From Vibrio tasmaniensis 1F-187 (GTDB lineage: Bacteria > Pseudomonadota > Gammaproteobacteria > Enterobacterales > Vibrionaceae), in assembly GCF_000272405.2 (NCBI RefSeq), contig NZ_AJZM02000001.1:1-20238 (forward strand): a stretch of 20,238 nucleotides of DNA, written 5' to 3'. Positions 7,295 through 15,240 of the stretch are shown here, piece after piece. The first letter of the stretch is position 1. Every line of letters begins with the position of its first letter. Both the position numbers and the translations under genes were made by a program. The notes under the pieces were generated by a model, which was given only the letters and a program-made list of their open reading frames with translations, did not search any database and had not been told where the DNA came from.

Positions 7295-7840
7295 CTAAGA
7301 ATACACAATGCTTGCTGTTTTCTGTTCAAGTTCAACGGGAGAGCTCCAAGAAATCACCTTCTCATTCACTTGACTTCCACATGGTGCATTCCAAACTTGC
7401 TCTAGCTCTTCTTTACCACCAATCGCTTGATAAAAAGCAATCGCTTGGTGATTTTCAGACATCACCTCTAGGTACAGACCTGAATCCGAATAGTATTGCT
7501 GCAACCACTTCGATAATTCAGACAATAAACGCTTACCAACACCACGACCGCGATAGGCATTATCTACATGTAACGCATCGATGAACGTGCCACGCTCAAA
7601 GTTGTGATTACCAAACGCGCAGACGAAACCAACCAGTAAACCGCCCTCTTCAAGCAATAAAACATGTTGGTTAAAAGGAGGGTTAATCAAACGAGTCTGC
7701 CAAATAACAGATCTGTCCTCCAAAACATCATTTTCTAAGTAATCATCAGCAAGAATGCCACGATAATATAGCTTCCAGCTATCCGCGTGTAATTGGGCAA
7801 TCCGCTCATAATCTTTATATTCAGCTACCTTAATTTCCAT
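7295..7840 (-). CDS. GNAT-family N-acetyltransferase
   Basis: A 181-residue single-domain Gcn5-related acetyltransferase, transferring acetyl from acetyl-CoA to an unknown amine. The acetyl-CoA pyrophosphate loop is visible as RGRGVG (97-102) after the strand TFIDALHVDNAY. Motif B is NHQAIAFYQAIGG (130-142), and the N-terminal pattern KDYERIAQLHADSWKLYYRGIL is typical of the branch related to RimI/PhnO-like proteins. The start codon at 7840 is preceded on its strand by AAGGG about nine bases away. The gene is divergent from the desaturase gene, and the two share a 166-bp regulatory region. It ends against the shared terminator with the GTPase gene. The substrate cannot be told from sequence. 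Confidence 0.88.
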   Translation of the reverse strand: MEIKVAEYKDYERIAQLHADSWKLYYRGILADDYLENDVLEDRSVIWQTRLINPPFNQHVLLLEEGGLLVGFVCAFGNHNFERGTFIDALHVDNAYRGRGVGKRLLSELSKWLQQYYSDSGLYLEVMSENHQAIAFYQAIGGKEELEQVWNAPCGSQVNEKVISWSSPVELEQKTASIVYS

Positions 7841-7919
7841 TTATTAGCCCTTAGTACTTCCATTTATGACTTGCTACTACATTTCACACTACCTTTATAC
7901 AATATTTAAGCAAAACATA

Positions 7920-7990
7920 CTAATACACGTTTACACTTTCAATATTGACTTACACGTGTACGCTGATATTCTAGCGCACAGATGTAAGCT
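7920..7990 (+). promoter_or_regulatory. Desaturase promoter with FabR-like operators
   Basis: A promoter reads TTGACT (7945-7950), 16 bp, TATTCT (7967-7972). Lying across the -35 and spacer is GACTTACACGTGTACGCT (7947-7964), and across the start region AGCGCACAGATGTAAGCT (7973-7990). Both resemble the palindrome AGCGTACA-N2-TGTACGCT bound by FabR, the repressor of unsaturated fatty-acid synthesis, matching at 15 and 14 of 18 positions against AGCGTACACGTGTACGCT as I recall it. A weaker third copy lies at 7920-7937 (12 of 18). The centres are about 26-27 bp apart. Repression would be expected when unsaturated acyl chains are plentiful. The same sites could also affect the divergent acetyltransferase gene. 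Confidence 0.6.
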
Positions 7991-8006
7991 CAATGGAAAT
8001 TTGCTA

Positions 8007-9149
8007 ATGAATAGTGCCGACAAACAATCTACAAAAAAGCCGCCATTAATCTGGCTCAATATTTTTGTATTCTCTTTTAGTATGCTGCTTGCTGTTGTTG
8101 CGGCTCCCGTTTATGGCTACTTTTTTGGCTATGGTATGGAGCACTGGATATGGCTAGCAATCTGTTTTACGTTCTGTAACCTTTCAATCACAACGGGTTA
8201 TCACCGCTTATGGTCTCATAAAGCGTTTGAAGCGCATTCGAGCCTAAGATTTTTATTTGCATTAGGTGGCGCATTTGCCCTGCAAAACAGCGCGTTACAC
8301 TGGTCTTCTGATCACCGTGTGCATCATAAGCACGTGGATAACAATGACAAAGACCCGTACTCTGCAAAACGCGGCTTTTGGTACTCGCACATTGGTTGGA
8401 TGATTCGTAACTACAGTACCTCAATGTACGAAAACTATGAAAACTGTCGTGACCTGAAGAAAGATAAGATCGTAATGTGGCAGCACAAGCACTATGTTCT
8501 TCTGGCGTTGATCATGAACTTCGGTGTTCCTATTGCATTGGGCGTGATTTACGGTGACGTGATTGGCATGTTGTTAATCGTAGGTGCGGTTCGTTTGGTA
8601 CTTAACCACCACACAACATTCTTCATTAACTCTCTAGCCCACATCTGGGGTAACCAACCTTTTACCGACAAAAACACGGCCCGTGATAACGGTGTGTTAG
8701 CAGTACTCACTTTTGGCGAAGGCTACCACAACTTCCACCACATCTTTGAGAACGATTACCGCAACGGCATCTACTGGTGGCAATACGATCCTACAAAATG
8801 GTTGATCAAGAGTGCCTCTTTGATGGGACTGGCAAGCAAGCTTAAGAAAACCCCTCAAGCTCGTATCGAAAAAGCAGAAGCATCAATGTTACTTAAACGC
8901 ACGCAGCAAAAGATCATGCATCGTGCCGACAAGCAACAAATCGCAGACAAACTTCAACAAGAATTCGATGCTCTAGTATCAAACATGAACGAGTATTACG
9001 AAGTCAAAAAGCAGCTACTTGAAAGCAAACGAGAAGATGTTGTGAAGAAGTACGAACACTCTCTACTTAAAGTTCGTTACCAACAAATCAAAATGAATTT
9101 TGAGCAACAGAAAAAAAATTGGGCAATGACAGTGGAACAGTATGCTTAA
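8007..9149 (+). CDS. Membrane fatty-acid (acyl-CoA delta-9 type) desaturase
   Basis: A 380-residue integral-membrane di-iron desaturase that would put a cis double bond into acyl chains, probably at delta-9. The three histidine boxes are HRLWSH (66-71), HRVHH (103-107) and HNFHH (241-245), with four hydrophobic segments around 16-38, 45-62, 82-95 and 164-198. ATG 8007 is preferred (GGA nine bases upstream). The in-frame ATG at 7866 would place coding sequence over the promoter and operators. Residues about 285-380 are unusual: a long charged helical stretch (RIEKAEASMLLKRTQQKIMH, then VKKQLLESKREDVVKKYEHS) with coiled-coil character and no membrane segment. This would let the organism desaturate existing acyl chains aerobically beside the FabA/FabB route. 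Confidence 0.9.
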   Translation: MNSADKQSTKKPPLIWLNIFVFSFSMLLAVVAAPVYGYFFGYGMEHWIWLAICFTFCNLSITTGYHRLWSHKAFEAHSSLRFLFALGGAFALQNSALHWSSDHRVHHKHVDNNDKDPYSAKRGFWYSHIGWMIRNYSTSMYENYENCRDLKKDKIVMWQHKHYVLLALIMNFGVPIALGVIYGDVIGMLLIVGAVRLVLNHHTTFFINSLAHIWGNQPFTDKNTARDNGVLAVLTFGEGYHNFHHIFENDYRNGIYWWQYDPTKWLIKSASLMGLASKLKKTPQARIEKAEASMLLKRTQQKIMHRADKQQIADKLQQEFDALVSNMNEYYEVKKQLLESKREDVVKKYEHSLLKVRYQQIKMNFEQQKKNWAMTVEQYA

Positions 9150-9221
9150 GATAGAACAATATACTTAAGGCAGGATAGTCCGCTTAATGCACCAGTAACG
9201 ACACTGCTTAACTCTTATTTG

Positions 9222-9251
9222 AAGCCCTCATATTACTATGAGGGCTTTTTT
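9222..9251 (+). terminator. Rho-independent terminator of the desaturase gene
   Basis: Stem AAGCCCTCATA (9222-9232) pairs with TATGAGGGCTT (9237-9247) across a TTAC loop and runs into six Ts (9246-9251). It lies about 70 bases after the desaturase stop. Confidence 0.92.
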
Positions 9252-9268
9252 ATGAGCGTAACCTATTT

Positions 9269-9300
9269 GCCATTAGCCATTAGCCATTAGCCATTAGCCA
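9269..9300 (+). repeat. Heptanucleotide tandem repeat (GCCATTA) x4.6
   Basis: Four perfect GCCATTA units (9269-9296) are followed by a partial GCCA (9297-9300), about 125 bases upstream of the ABM-monooxygenase start and just beyond the desaturase terminator. Perfect short tandem arrays change length by slipped-strand mispairing, so this is a likely strain-variable locus. Its position is far enough from the coding start that an effect on expression would have to act through promoter architecture. Confidence 0.9.
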
Positions 9301-9309
9301 AATACTCTC

Positions 9310-9328
9310 AAGTCTAAATTATGGACTT
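9310..9328. promoter_or_regulatory. Possible operator dyad upstream of the ABM gene
   Basis: AAGTCTAAATTATGGACTT has 5-bp perfect arms (AAGTC/GACTT) around nine bases and fits the loose T-N11-A pattern of LysR-type sites. No regulator gene is adjacent. A possible -10 (TATACT, 9377-9382) follows without a clear -35. Confidence 0.3.
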
Positions 9329-9425
9329 CAAGAACCATAGTTATTGGATTCCAGAACTCTTTCTTCAATCTGAATTTATACTTATATTACTTTAACTTAC
9401 TGAGTTTAGACCTAAGGAATTGAAA

Positions 9426-9716
9426 ATGAGCAAACTGACTATTATTGCAACAATCGTCTCTAAAGAAGATAAGATTGAGTTAGTTAAATCAGAGATGATT
9501 AAATTGATCGACAAAACCCGTGTTGAAGACGGCTGTATTAACTACGATCTGCACCAAGATAACAGTAACCCTGCTCACTTCGTTTTTCATGAGAACTGGG
9601 AGTCTGAAGCTCATCTCGAGATGCACTTAGCGAGCCAACACATCGCCGAGTACATGGCTGCGACTGAAGATTGTATCGAAACCTTTGTGCTTAATAAAAT
9701 GACGCACATTGCCTAA
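9426..9716 (+). CDS. Small ABM-domain monooxygenase (YgiN-like)
   Basis: A 96-residue single antibiotic-biosynthesis-monooxygenase (ABM) domain, the dimeric ferredoxin-like fold found in YgiN quinol monooxygenase and related cofactor-free enzymes. The pattern is complete: LTIIATIVSKEDKIELVKSE (strand-helix), RVEDGCINYDLHQDNSNPAH (strand with the conserved EDGC-Y region), FVFHENWESEAHLEMHLASQH (EXW and the distal His) and a final strand ETFVLNKM. ATG 9426 follows AAGGA (9414-9418) and is preferred to TTG 9420. The gene is monocistronic between two terminators. Members act on quinols or reactive carbonyls, or have only structural roles, so the substrate is unknown. Confidence 0.88.
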   Translation: MSKLTIIATIVSKEDKIELVKSEMIKLIDKTRVEDGCINYDLHQDNSNPAHFVFHENWESEAHLEMHLASQHIAEYMAATEDCIETFVLNKMTHIA

Positions 9717-9740
9717 CCAGTCACTCTGTACTGATTCAAT

Positions 9741-9769
9741 AAAAACCCTGCTCTGAACGCAGGGTTTTT
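9741..9769 (+). terminator. Rho-independent terminator of the ABM gene
   Basis: AAAAACCCTGC (9741-9751) pairs with GCAGGGTTTTT (9759-9769) across a 7-base loop, 24 bases after the stop codon. The A-run on the left side allows action on minus-strand transcripts too. Confidence 0.92.
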
Positions 9770-9806
9770 CGTTTCTACAAGCTTATATCTGCTCATTCTA
9801 ATAATG

Positions 9807-9830
9807 AAAAAACCCGCCAGAGTAGCGGGT
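9807..9830 (-). terminator. Terminator of the mng/manA operon
   Basis: On the minus strand, ACCCGC, a 7-base loop and GCGGGT run into six Ts (plus-strand A-run 9807-9812; arms 9812-9817 and 9825-9830). It lies about 115 bases beyond the manA stop and is the likely end of the mng operon transcript. Confidence 0.8.
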
Positions 9831-9887
9831 ATGGTCAATAATCATGACTGTCAAAGACAGATAGGTAACAACCATCAATCTAATATT

Positions 9888-9911
9888 GAGTGCCTCTTTA
9901 CAGTGGCACTC
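9888..9911. repeat. Inverted repeat between manA and its terminator
   Basis: GAGTGCC (9888-9894) and GGCACTC (9905-9911) form a 7-bp perfect stem with a 10-base loop in the manA 3' region. It has no T-run, so it is more likely a 3'-stabilising or rho-related hairpin than a terminator. Confidence 0.45.
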
Positions 9912-9946
9912 TGACATTTCTTTTGCTGATCGCTAGCACGGGGGCA

Positions 9947-11134
9947 CTAGTTAAAAGCACGAGCCAAAATGCCATTCCCTTGATATTGGTAAACACTTGA
10001 ATTACTACTTACAAAGACTGATTCTCCGGGCTTAAGAGAAACTGTACGACCTTCTGAGGTGATGGTCGCCTCTCCTTCCACACAGAACAAGATCTCCGCG
10101 CTACGTAGATACTGTGACTTGCTCTCATCAGTCGCAGACAAGATATCAAAGCCAAAGTCATCCACAGGAATCGGATAGCTCATCTTGCCCTCTTTCAATA
10201 CAGGCTTAAGGCGAATATCTTCTGGCTTAATCGGCTCAAAGATCGTGTTATCGATAAGCTCAGGAACGTCTATGTACTTGGGGGTGAGACCGGCACGAAG
10301 CACATTGTCTGAGTTTGCCATAATCTCTAAACCCGTACCTTGAACATAAGCATGTGGGGTTTCTGCGAATAGGAACATAGCTTCACCCGGCGCCAGTTCA
10401 ACTGTGTTAAGCATCAATGGTGCAAACAAACCAATATCACCCGGATAGTGCTGTTTGAATTCAATGCTGTATTGCAGAGCTTCACGTCCCATGACCGTTT
10501 TAGCTGGTCGCGCATGTGCAGCATAAAGCTCATTAAGCGCAGACGCTTTACGGTCACCTTCAAGAGACATAATGGCGCTAAAGAAAGACTTCAAAGAATC
10601 ACTGTCGGCATTGGCTTTAAGTACATTAAGCTCAATCGCTAACGAAGGAATATCCGCTTCTTCGAACAAGGCAATAATATCGTCGATTGGACGAAAGCCA
10701 TTCATCGCTTTGTAAAAGGTCAACGCATAAACCAACTCAGGCTTATGGTTTGGATCTTTGTAGTTACGATTAGACGCATTCAAAGGGATGCCAAGTGCAT
10801 TCTCTCGCTCAAAACCTAATTCAGATTTTCGCTTATTCGGATGAACCTGAATAGACAACGGAGTTTCAGCGGCCAACACCTTAAACAGGAAAGGTAATTC
10901 ACCAAAACGTGCCGCCGTGTACCCGCCTAAGACATCGATTCTATTTTCATCAATCATGTGAGAAAGCGGCTCACCGGTATCGCCTACTTTTGAGCAACCA
11001 TTAGGATGAGCACCCATCCAAATTTCTGCTTGAGGTTCTTGGTTTGGGTTCACAATACCAAAAAGTTGGTTGATGGAGTCTTTGCTTCCCCATGCGTAAT
11101 TTTGAATAACGTTATCGAGTTTAAATAGAGACAT
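9947..11134 (-). CDS. manA: Mannose-6-phosphate isomerase, class I
   Basis: A 395-residue type I phosphomannose isomerase that interconverts mannose-6-phosphate and fructose-6-phosphate in the cytosol. The zinc ligands are visible: QVHP (Gln96, His98), HKPEL (Glu133) and TPHAYVQG (His261). The catalytic-arginine region also appears (NSDNVLRAGLTPKYID). The N-terminus FKLDNVIQNYAWGSKDSI is typical. Length equals that of E. coli ManA (about 390). It starts two bases after the glycerate kinase stop, so it is translationally coupled; GAGAAG in the last kinase codons serves as ribosome-binding site. As the last gene of the mng operon it takes the mannose-6-phosphate released by MngB. This is probably a dedicated copy, with a housekeeping manA elsewhere; that is inferred. 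Confidence 0.95.
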   Translation of the reverse strand: MSLFKLDNVIQNYAWGSKDSINQLFGIVNPNQEPQAEIWMGAHPNGCSKVGDTGEPLSHMIDENRIDVLGGYTAARFGELPFLFKVLAAETPLSIQVHPNKRKSELGFERENALGIPLNASNRNYKDPNHKPELVYALTFYKAMNGFRPIDDIIALFEEADIPSLAIELNVLKANADSDSLKSFFSAIMSLEGDRKASALNELYAAHARPAKTVMGREALQYSIEFKQHYPGDIGLFAPLMLNTVELAPGEAMFLFAETPHAYVQGTGLEIMANSDNVLRAGLTPKYIDVPELIDNTIFEPIKPEDIRLKPVLKEGKMSYPIPVDDFGFDILSATDESKSQYLRSAEILFCVEGEATITSEGRTVSLKPGESVFVSSNSSVYQYQGNGILARAFN

Positions 11135-11136
11135 AA

Positions 11137-12303
11137 TTACTTCTCATTAAAAATCTGGCTGCCAAGCTTGAGCGTGGCGGCGATATTACGGGCAGTGCGA
11201 GTCAGGTTTTGATTCGCTTCTGATAAAACTTGGTCTAAAGACTGAGGTGAACGTACGGTTCCAAATAAGCTAGACATTGAGCCGTAAAGTTTTTCAACGT
11301 CTTGCCCCAAAGAGCCCGCAATTCCAATGGTTGGAATACTCAACTTTTGAGCTCGCTGAGCGATGCCGAAAGGTGTTTTACCTTGTAGGGTTTGGTTGTC
11401 CATCTGCCCCTCTCCGGTCACGACCAGTGAAGCACCTTCAAGAACCTTATCTGCACCCAAGGCATCTAATACCATCTCAATACCCGCTTTAATTTGGATA
11501 TTGAATGCAAGACTTAACCCCAGTGGCGTGCCTCCAGCCGCACCAAAACCAGCAGTGTCTCGATGATTAATACCCGTGCGCGCTTGAGCGATATCGGCAA
11601 AATGTCCGATCGCAGTATCAAGTTGTTCAACTTGAACTTTTGATGCTCCCTTCTGCGGACCAAACACGGCACTGGCTCCGCTTTCACCACACAGTGGATT
11701 GTTCACATCACACGCGACCACAAACGTCACTTCTTTGCATCTCGGGTGTAGTCCATCAAGATCGATGCTTGCTAACTGGCTTAACTCGGCGCCGCCACCA
11801 GATAGTTCGTTGCCTTGCTTGTCTAATAACTTGCCTCCCAACGCTTGTAAGATGCCAGCACCTGCGTCATTGGTGGCACTACCGCCCAGACCAACTATGA
11901 TTTGTTCTACGCCTTTATCTAGCGCATCTCTCATCAGCAACCCTGTGCCGTAAGACGATGCCGTAAGAGGTGATCTTTCTTCTACGATTAATCGATCTAA
12001 ACCCGACGCTTGGGCAAACTCCACCAAGGCAGTGTTTACGCTTTTGCCATCAACCTGTTGTACAAGTGAAGCCCAATAAGCCGTACATTCGCGACCGATT
12101 GGATCCGTCGTTTGTAACCGTTGTTTCTTACCATTGAGCGCCTCTAGCAACACGTCTACCGTTCCTTCACCACCATCAGCTAGTGGTAAATGAACGTATT
12201 CGGCGTCAGGAAAAACCTGAGCAAACCCTGCTTCAACACTTTCACAAACTTGTTTTGCAGATAGAGATTCTTTAAATGAATCGGGAGCAATAACAATTTT
12301 CAT
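11137..12303 (-). CDS. Glycerate kinase (GarK/GlxK family)
   Basis: A 388-residue glycerate kinase of the GK-I family (glycerate to 2-phosphoglycerate with ATP). The family start MKIVIAPDSFKESLSAKQV is intact, followed by PLADGGEGTVDVL, the glycine-rich GLGGSATNDAGAGILQALGG and the C-terminal VVTGEGQMDNQTLQGKTPFG. Length is normal. The start lies 46 bases after the mngB stop, with an AGGTG Shine-Dalgarno ten bases before the ATG. A hairpin lies in that gap. Within this operon it phosphorylates the glycerate released from mannosylglycerate phosphate by MngB, sending it to lower glycolysis. As I recall it, the E. coli mng locus (mngR, mngA, mngB) has no such kinase, so this operon carries the glycerate branch itself. 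Confidence 0.94.
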   Translation of the reverse strand: MKIVIAPDSFKESLSAKQVCESVEAGFAQVFPDAEYVHLPLADGGEGTVDVLLEALNGKKQRLQTTDPIGRECTAYWASLVQQVDGKSVNTALVEFAQASGLDRLIVEERSPLTASSYGTGLLMRDALDKGVEQIIVGLGGSATNDAGAGILQALGGKLLDKQGNELSGGGAELSQLASIDLDGLHPRCKEVTFVVACDVNNPLCGESGASAVFGPQKGASKVQVEQLDTAIGHFADIAQARTGINHRDTAGFGAAGGTPLGLSLAFNIQIKAGIEMVLDALGADKVLEGASLVVTGEGQMDNQTLQGKTPFGIAQRAQKLSIPTIGIAGSLGQDVEKLYGSMSSLFGTVRSPQSLDQVLSEANQNLTRTARNIAATLKLGSQIFNEK

Positions 12304-12315
12304 CGTCGTTCACCT

Positions 12316-12341
12316 ACTCCGCCTAATTGCTTGAGCGGAGT
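12316..12341 (-). repeat. Intercistronic hairpin between mngB and glycerate kinase
   Basis: ACTCCGC (12316-12322) and GCGGAGT (12335-12341) form a perfect 7-bp stem with a 12-base loop. In the minus-strand mRNA the second arm of the stem ends two bases before the AGGTG ribosome-binding site of the kinase. It could tune kinase translation or act as an RNA-processing or stabilising element. There is no T-run, so it is not a terminator. Confidence 0.5.
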
Positions 12342-12349
12342 GCCTTGAA

Positions 12350-15010
12350 TTAGAATTTCACTTGGAATGTTTTCGCTTGGCAAGATGCCAGTTCGCCAAA
12401 AGACAAGTCACCAAAGGTTTCTGTCGCTACATCACCTTCACGAACGCGCTCGTCCATACTCGTCTCTTTCCAGCTTGAAACCGCTTGAGTGAACGAGATT
12501 GAATCCGATACTGAACCCGTTTCTTCTGGGTTGTAGACACGCATGATCAGCGCATCTTCGTCTTCCGCTTTCTTAAGTACGCTTAGCACCGCACCTGCTT
12601 GTTGCTTAGACAGAAGGCTAAAGCTCATTGGAAGGTTCTGCTCACCTACGTTTAGCTTCATCGCGTTGTAAGGGATCTTGTTGTAGCACTCGATTTGAGT
12701 GACATTGTCACGTGCTTGCGCCATGATGTTCGCGTCTATGTGATTACCAGAGAAACCGCATAGAGTGAATTCACACACTAACTTGCCGCGTACTTGTGAG
12801 TCCGGTGTCGGGATCTTGATACCGGAAGGACGACCCGGACGAAGCAATAACTCTTCTTTACCCAATACACCGATACCGCGGAATAACGTTAGTGCGAACG
12901 TATCTCTATTATCGTCGCCTTGCGAAGCAATCACTTCAAATTCACGTAGACCATTCGACATGATTGCCATGCCCGCGTTACCGTTTTCTAACGCAGCAAA
13001 GTTCATTAACTGATACACAGGAACTGGCGCTTCTTTCCACTTCTCTTCTTCCCAAACCGCTATAGCAGGGTCATTGGTTGGTCGAGTAATACAACCGAAC
13101 TGGTTATCTGCAACCACAGTTTCAGAAACGAATGGCGTTGGTACTAGCACACGTACACGGTGGTCGTCGGCTTGGTTGTCTAGTTCCATGCGTACTTCAA
13201 TGCGGCGAGAACCTTGCTTCAATACCACTTGGCATTGCGCTTCAACGAATCCGTTTTGACCCGTACGTTCTTCACGCTCTGTAAGGTTGGCAGGCACGTT
13301 CATGCGGAAAGCGATGTTCGCTACCGATTGGAAGCCTTGGTGATCAATCGATGTTTCGACTGGGAATTCATCTGAGTACAGTAACCACTCTTGACGAGAT
13401 GGAGAGTAATCGTACTCATCGCCGTCATCAGAACCGTCTTCTAAACGAAGCACTTGGTCGAATATTTGCTCTGTCTCTTTATCGAAAATAGTCAGAGTTC
13501 CGTTGTCGTTTACATTGATTCGGTAGTATTCGTTTTCTAATAGGTAGTCCTTCTGCTCAGCAACTTTAACTGCGCCCTTCTCGTTACCTTGGATGTGTAA
13601 CGTAGTGAAGCCCATTGCCGGCACAGTACGTTTGATCTGGATATCAAACTCCATGAATGGGTCATAGTTGCCGTAGTGAACGATTTGACGATCTACTTTA
13701 CCTGGATCAATTTGACGCTTGTCTTGGATGAAGTACTCAACTGGGTTTTCGTTTTCATCAAAGATAGAGAACTCTTGTGCACGGATAGTGATCGTCGTGT
13801 TGACCACTTCTTCACGCTCGTATGGAGAAAGGTTAAACATCGCTAGTTTGTCGCAACCTTCGCGATCTGGCATATGGTCGACAATCTTACGCTTGTAGAA
13901 ATGAATCAGGTTGGTCGCCATGTCATCCGCAAGGATGTAGCGGTTTAGGATCTCAGCGTGAACCTTGTCTGAACAGCAGCAACCAATCGAGTCGTGAGCG
14001 TGGTTCTTCATGCTCTCTTTCCACATTTTCTCAATTAAACCGTGGTGGTATTCAAAGCCTAATGTCCAAGCGATAGAAGCTAGCGGTTCTAAGATGTTTA
14101 CAATCTTATTTTCGATTTCCGCGTGGATCAGTTTGATGTCCATACGTGTAGAAGAGATCGTGCGGTGAACACGCATGTATTTACCGTCGTTGAACTCGCC
14201 TTTGATTGTGTCGAGTTGGTCGCGCGCCGCTTCTACTTTTTCGAATACTTCTTCAAAGCGGCTCATTGAAAATTCACGATCTGGGTAGATTTCGCGAAGC
14301 TTGTCCATTACTTCAAAGATGTCTTTCTGAATCGGCATTTGGTCATGGCCGTTCGGCAATAGGATATCTTTCGTTACCGATGGTTTTTCTAGCACTGGGA
14401 AGTACTTATCTAAACGAGCACGTAGACCTTCTTCATCTTGCGGAAGGTATTTACCAATCGCGTAACCCAGTGGAAGCACTTGTGCAGTCACTTCACTGCC
14501 GTCATTAGACTGCCATAAGAATTCTGTTTTGTTGGTGCCATGACGCTCTGAACAACCACGCCAGAACATTGCACGCGTGATGTCGAAACCGTTATAGATC
14601 ATCGGCAGCTGAGAGCTCATGCTGAATGAATCTGGTAGGTAACCGATCTTCATTGCATCGCCAAATTTCATACAGTCGCGAATGCCATACATCATGTTAC
14701 GTACAATCGACTCACCAGAAACTTGCATTGTGTCGGTTTGAGAGTACCAAGGGCCAATAATTAGCTTGCCCGCTTCAACCAATGCTTTTACGCGTTCTGT
14801 GTTCTCTGGTTTGATCGCGAAGTAATCTTCTAGAACGGCTGTTTGACCATCTAGAACGTAGTATTTGTATTCTGGATCGCTCTCCAGACGGTTCATGATT
14901 TCTTCCATGTTGTTCACTAGAAGAATACGAGACTCTTCTGTTGTGAAATACCATTCACGATCCCAGTGCATGTGTGGAGTAATATGTACGCGTGATGTAG
15001 TCATAATCAT
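12350..15010 (-). CDS. mngB: Mannosylglycerate hydrolase (GH38 alpha-mannosidase)
   Basis: An 886-residue glycoside hydrolase family 38 enzyme, close in length to E. coli MngB (about 877). It cleaves 2-O-(6-phospho-alpha-mannosyl)-D-glycerate into mannose-6-phosphate and glycerate in the cytosol. The zinc-site motif THE-type start is visible as [14 protein letters not shown] (His13, His15, Asp17). The expected nucleophile is Asp127 in [15 protein letters not shown], and [11 protein letters not shown] gives the later His. The N-terminal catalytic part precedes a long beta-rich C-terminal region. There is no signal peptide, as expected for a phosphorylated, PTS-delivered substrate. ATG 15010 follows AGG about ten bases upstream; ATG 15004 is possible. 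The specific assignment rests on the neighbouring fructose-type PTS and glycerate kinase genes. Confidence 0.93.
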   Translation of the reverse strand: MIMTTSRVHITPHMHWDREWYFTTEESRILLVNNMEEIMNRLESDPEYKYYVLDGQTAVLEDYFAIKPENTERVKALVEAGKLIIGPWYSQTDTMQVSGESIVRNMMYGIRDCMKFGDAMKIGYLPDSFSMSSQLPMIYNGFDITRAMFWRGCSERHGTNKTEFLWQSNDGSEVTAQVLPLGYAIGKYLPQDEEGLRARLDKYFPVLEKPSVTKDILLPNGHDQMPIQKDIFEVMDKLREIYPDREFSMSRFEEVFEKVEAARDQLDTIKGEFNDGKYMRVHRTISSTRMDIKLIHAEIENKIVNILEPLASIAWTLGFEYHHGLIEKMWKESMKNHAHDSIGCCCSDKVHAEILNRYILADDMATNLIHFYKRKIVDHMPDREGCDKLAMFNLSPYEREEVVNTTITIRAQEFSIFDENENPVEYFIQDKRQIDPGKVDRQIVHYGNYDPFMEFDIQIKRTVPAMGFTTLHIQGNEKGAVKVAEQKDYLLENEYYRINVNDNGTLTIFDKETEQIFDQVLRLEDGSDDGDEYDYSPSRQEWLLYSDEFPVETSIDHQGFQSVANIAFRMNVPANLTEREERTGQNGFVEAQCQVVLKQGSRRIEVRMELDNQADDHRVRVLVPTPFVSETVVADNQFGCITRPTNDPAIAVWEEEKWKEAPVPVYQLMNFAALENGNAGMAIMSNGLREFEVIASQGDDNRDTFALTLFRGIGVLGKEELLLRPGRPSGIKIPTPDSQVRGKLVCEFTLCGFSGNHIDANIMAQARDNVTQIECYNKIPYNAMKLNVGEQNLPMSFSLLSKQQAGAVLSVLKKAEDEDALIMRVYNPEETGSVSDSISFTQAVSSWKETSMDERVREGDVATETFGDLSFGELASCQAKTFQVKF

Positions 15011-15091
15011 TTACCTAAATGTGTCGCTTCGAGTAAATCTTAAATTCGAGCTCAAATACGACTAAATTAAAGTTTTTCAAGGGGTTAAAAT

Positions 15092-15179
15092 TGGCTGCCA
15101 CTAAATTTAGGGTGCAGAAAACCACGCCCAGAATCTGTGAGAATAAAACCGTTAGGAGCACAGGTATTTAGGACAGCCA
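15092..15179 (-). ncRNA. Putative structured RNA element in the mngA-mngB gap
   Basis: A large imperfect inverted repeat occupies the middle of the 230-bp gap. TGGCTG (15092-15097) pairs with CAGCCA (15174-15179), and CTAAAT (15101-15106) pairs with ATTTAG (15166-15171), separated by a small asymmetric bulge. Inside, CTGTG (15135-15139) pairs with CACAG (15159-15163) across 19 bases. In the mngA-mngB transcript this would give an 88-nt hairpin with an internal junction, about 80 bases before mngB. No known riboswitch class is recognised. It could control the ratio of importer to hydrolase, or be a dispersed palindromic element. Confidence 0.4.
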
Positions 15180-15213
15180 GTTGTTTGTTATTTTTTATAT
15201 ATTGATTTCGCAG

Positions 15214-15232
15214 TGAGTTAGCAGCTAACTCA
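15214..15232. repeat. Perfect 19-bp palindrome just after mngA
   Basis: TGAGTTAGCAGCTAACTCA has two perfect 9-bp arms around a single base, eight bases beyond the mngA stop on the minus strand. As RNA it can form a short hairpin, but no T-run follows. As DNA it looks like an operator. It does not resemble the TTGTATT-type motifs at the mngA-mngR promoter region. Confidence 0.6.
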
Positions 15233-15240
15233 AAATTCAG

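Noticed and set aside
7866..8006. 47-residue N-terminal extension of the desaturase
   Set aside because: The stretch contains the promoter and FabR-like sites and encodes no conserved sequence; ATG 8007 has an upstream GGA.
9269..9300. CRISPR-like array
   Set aside because: The repeats are 7 bp with no spacers; it is a simple tandem repeat.
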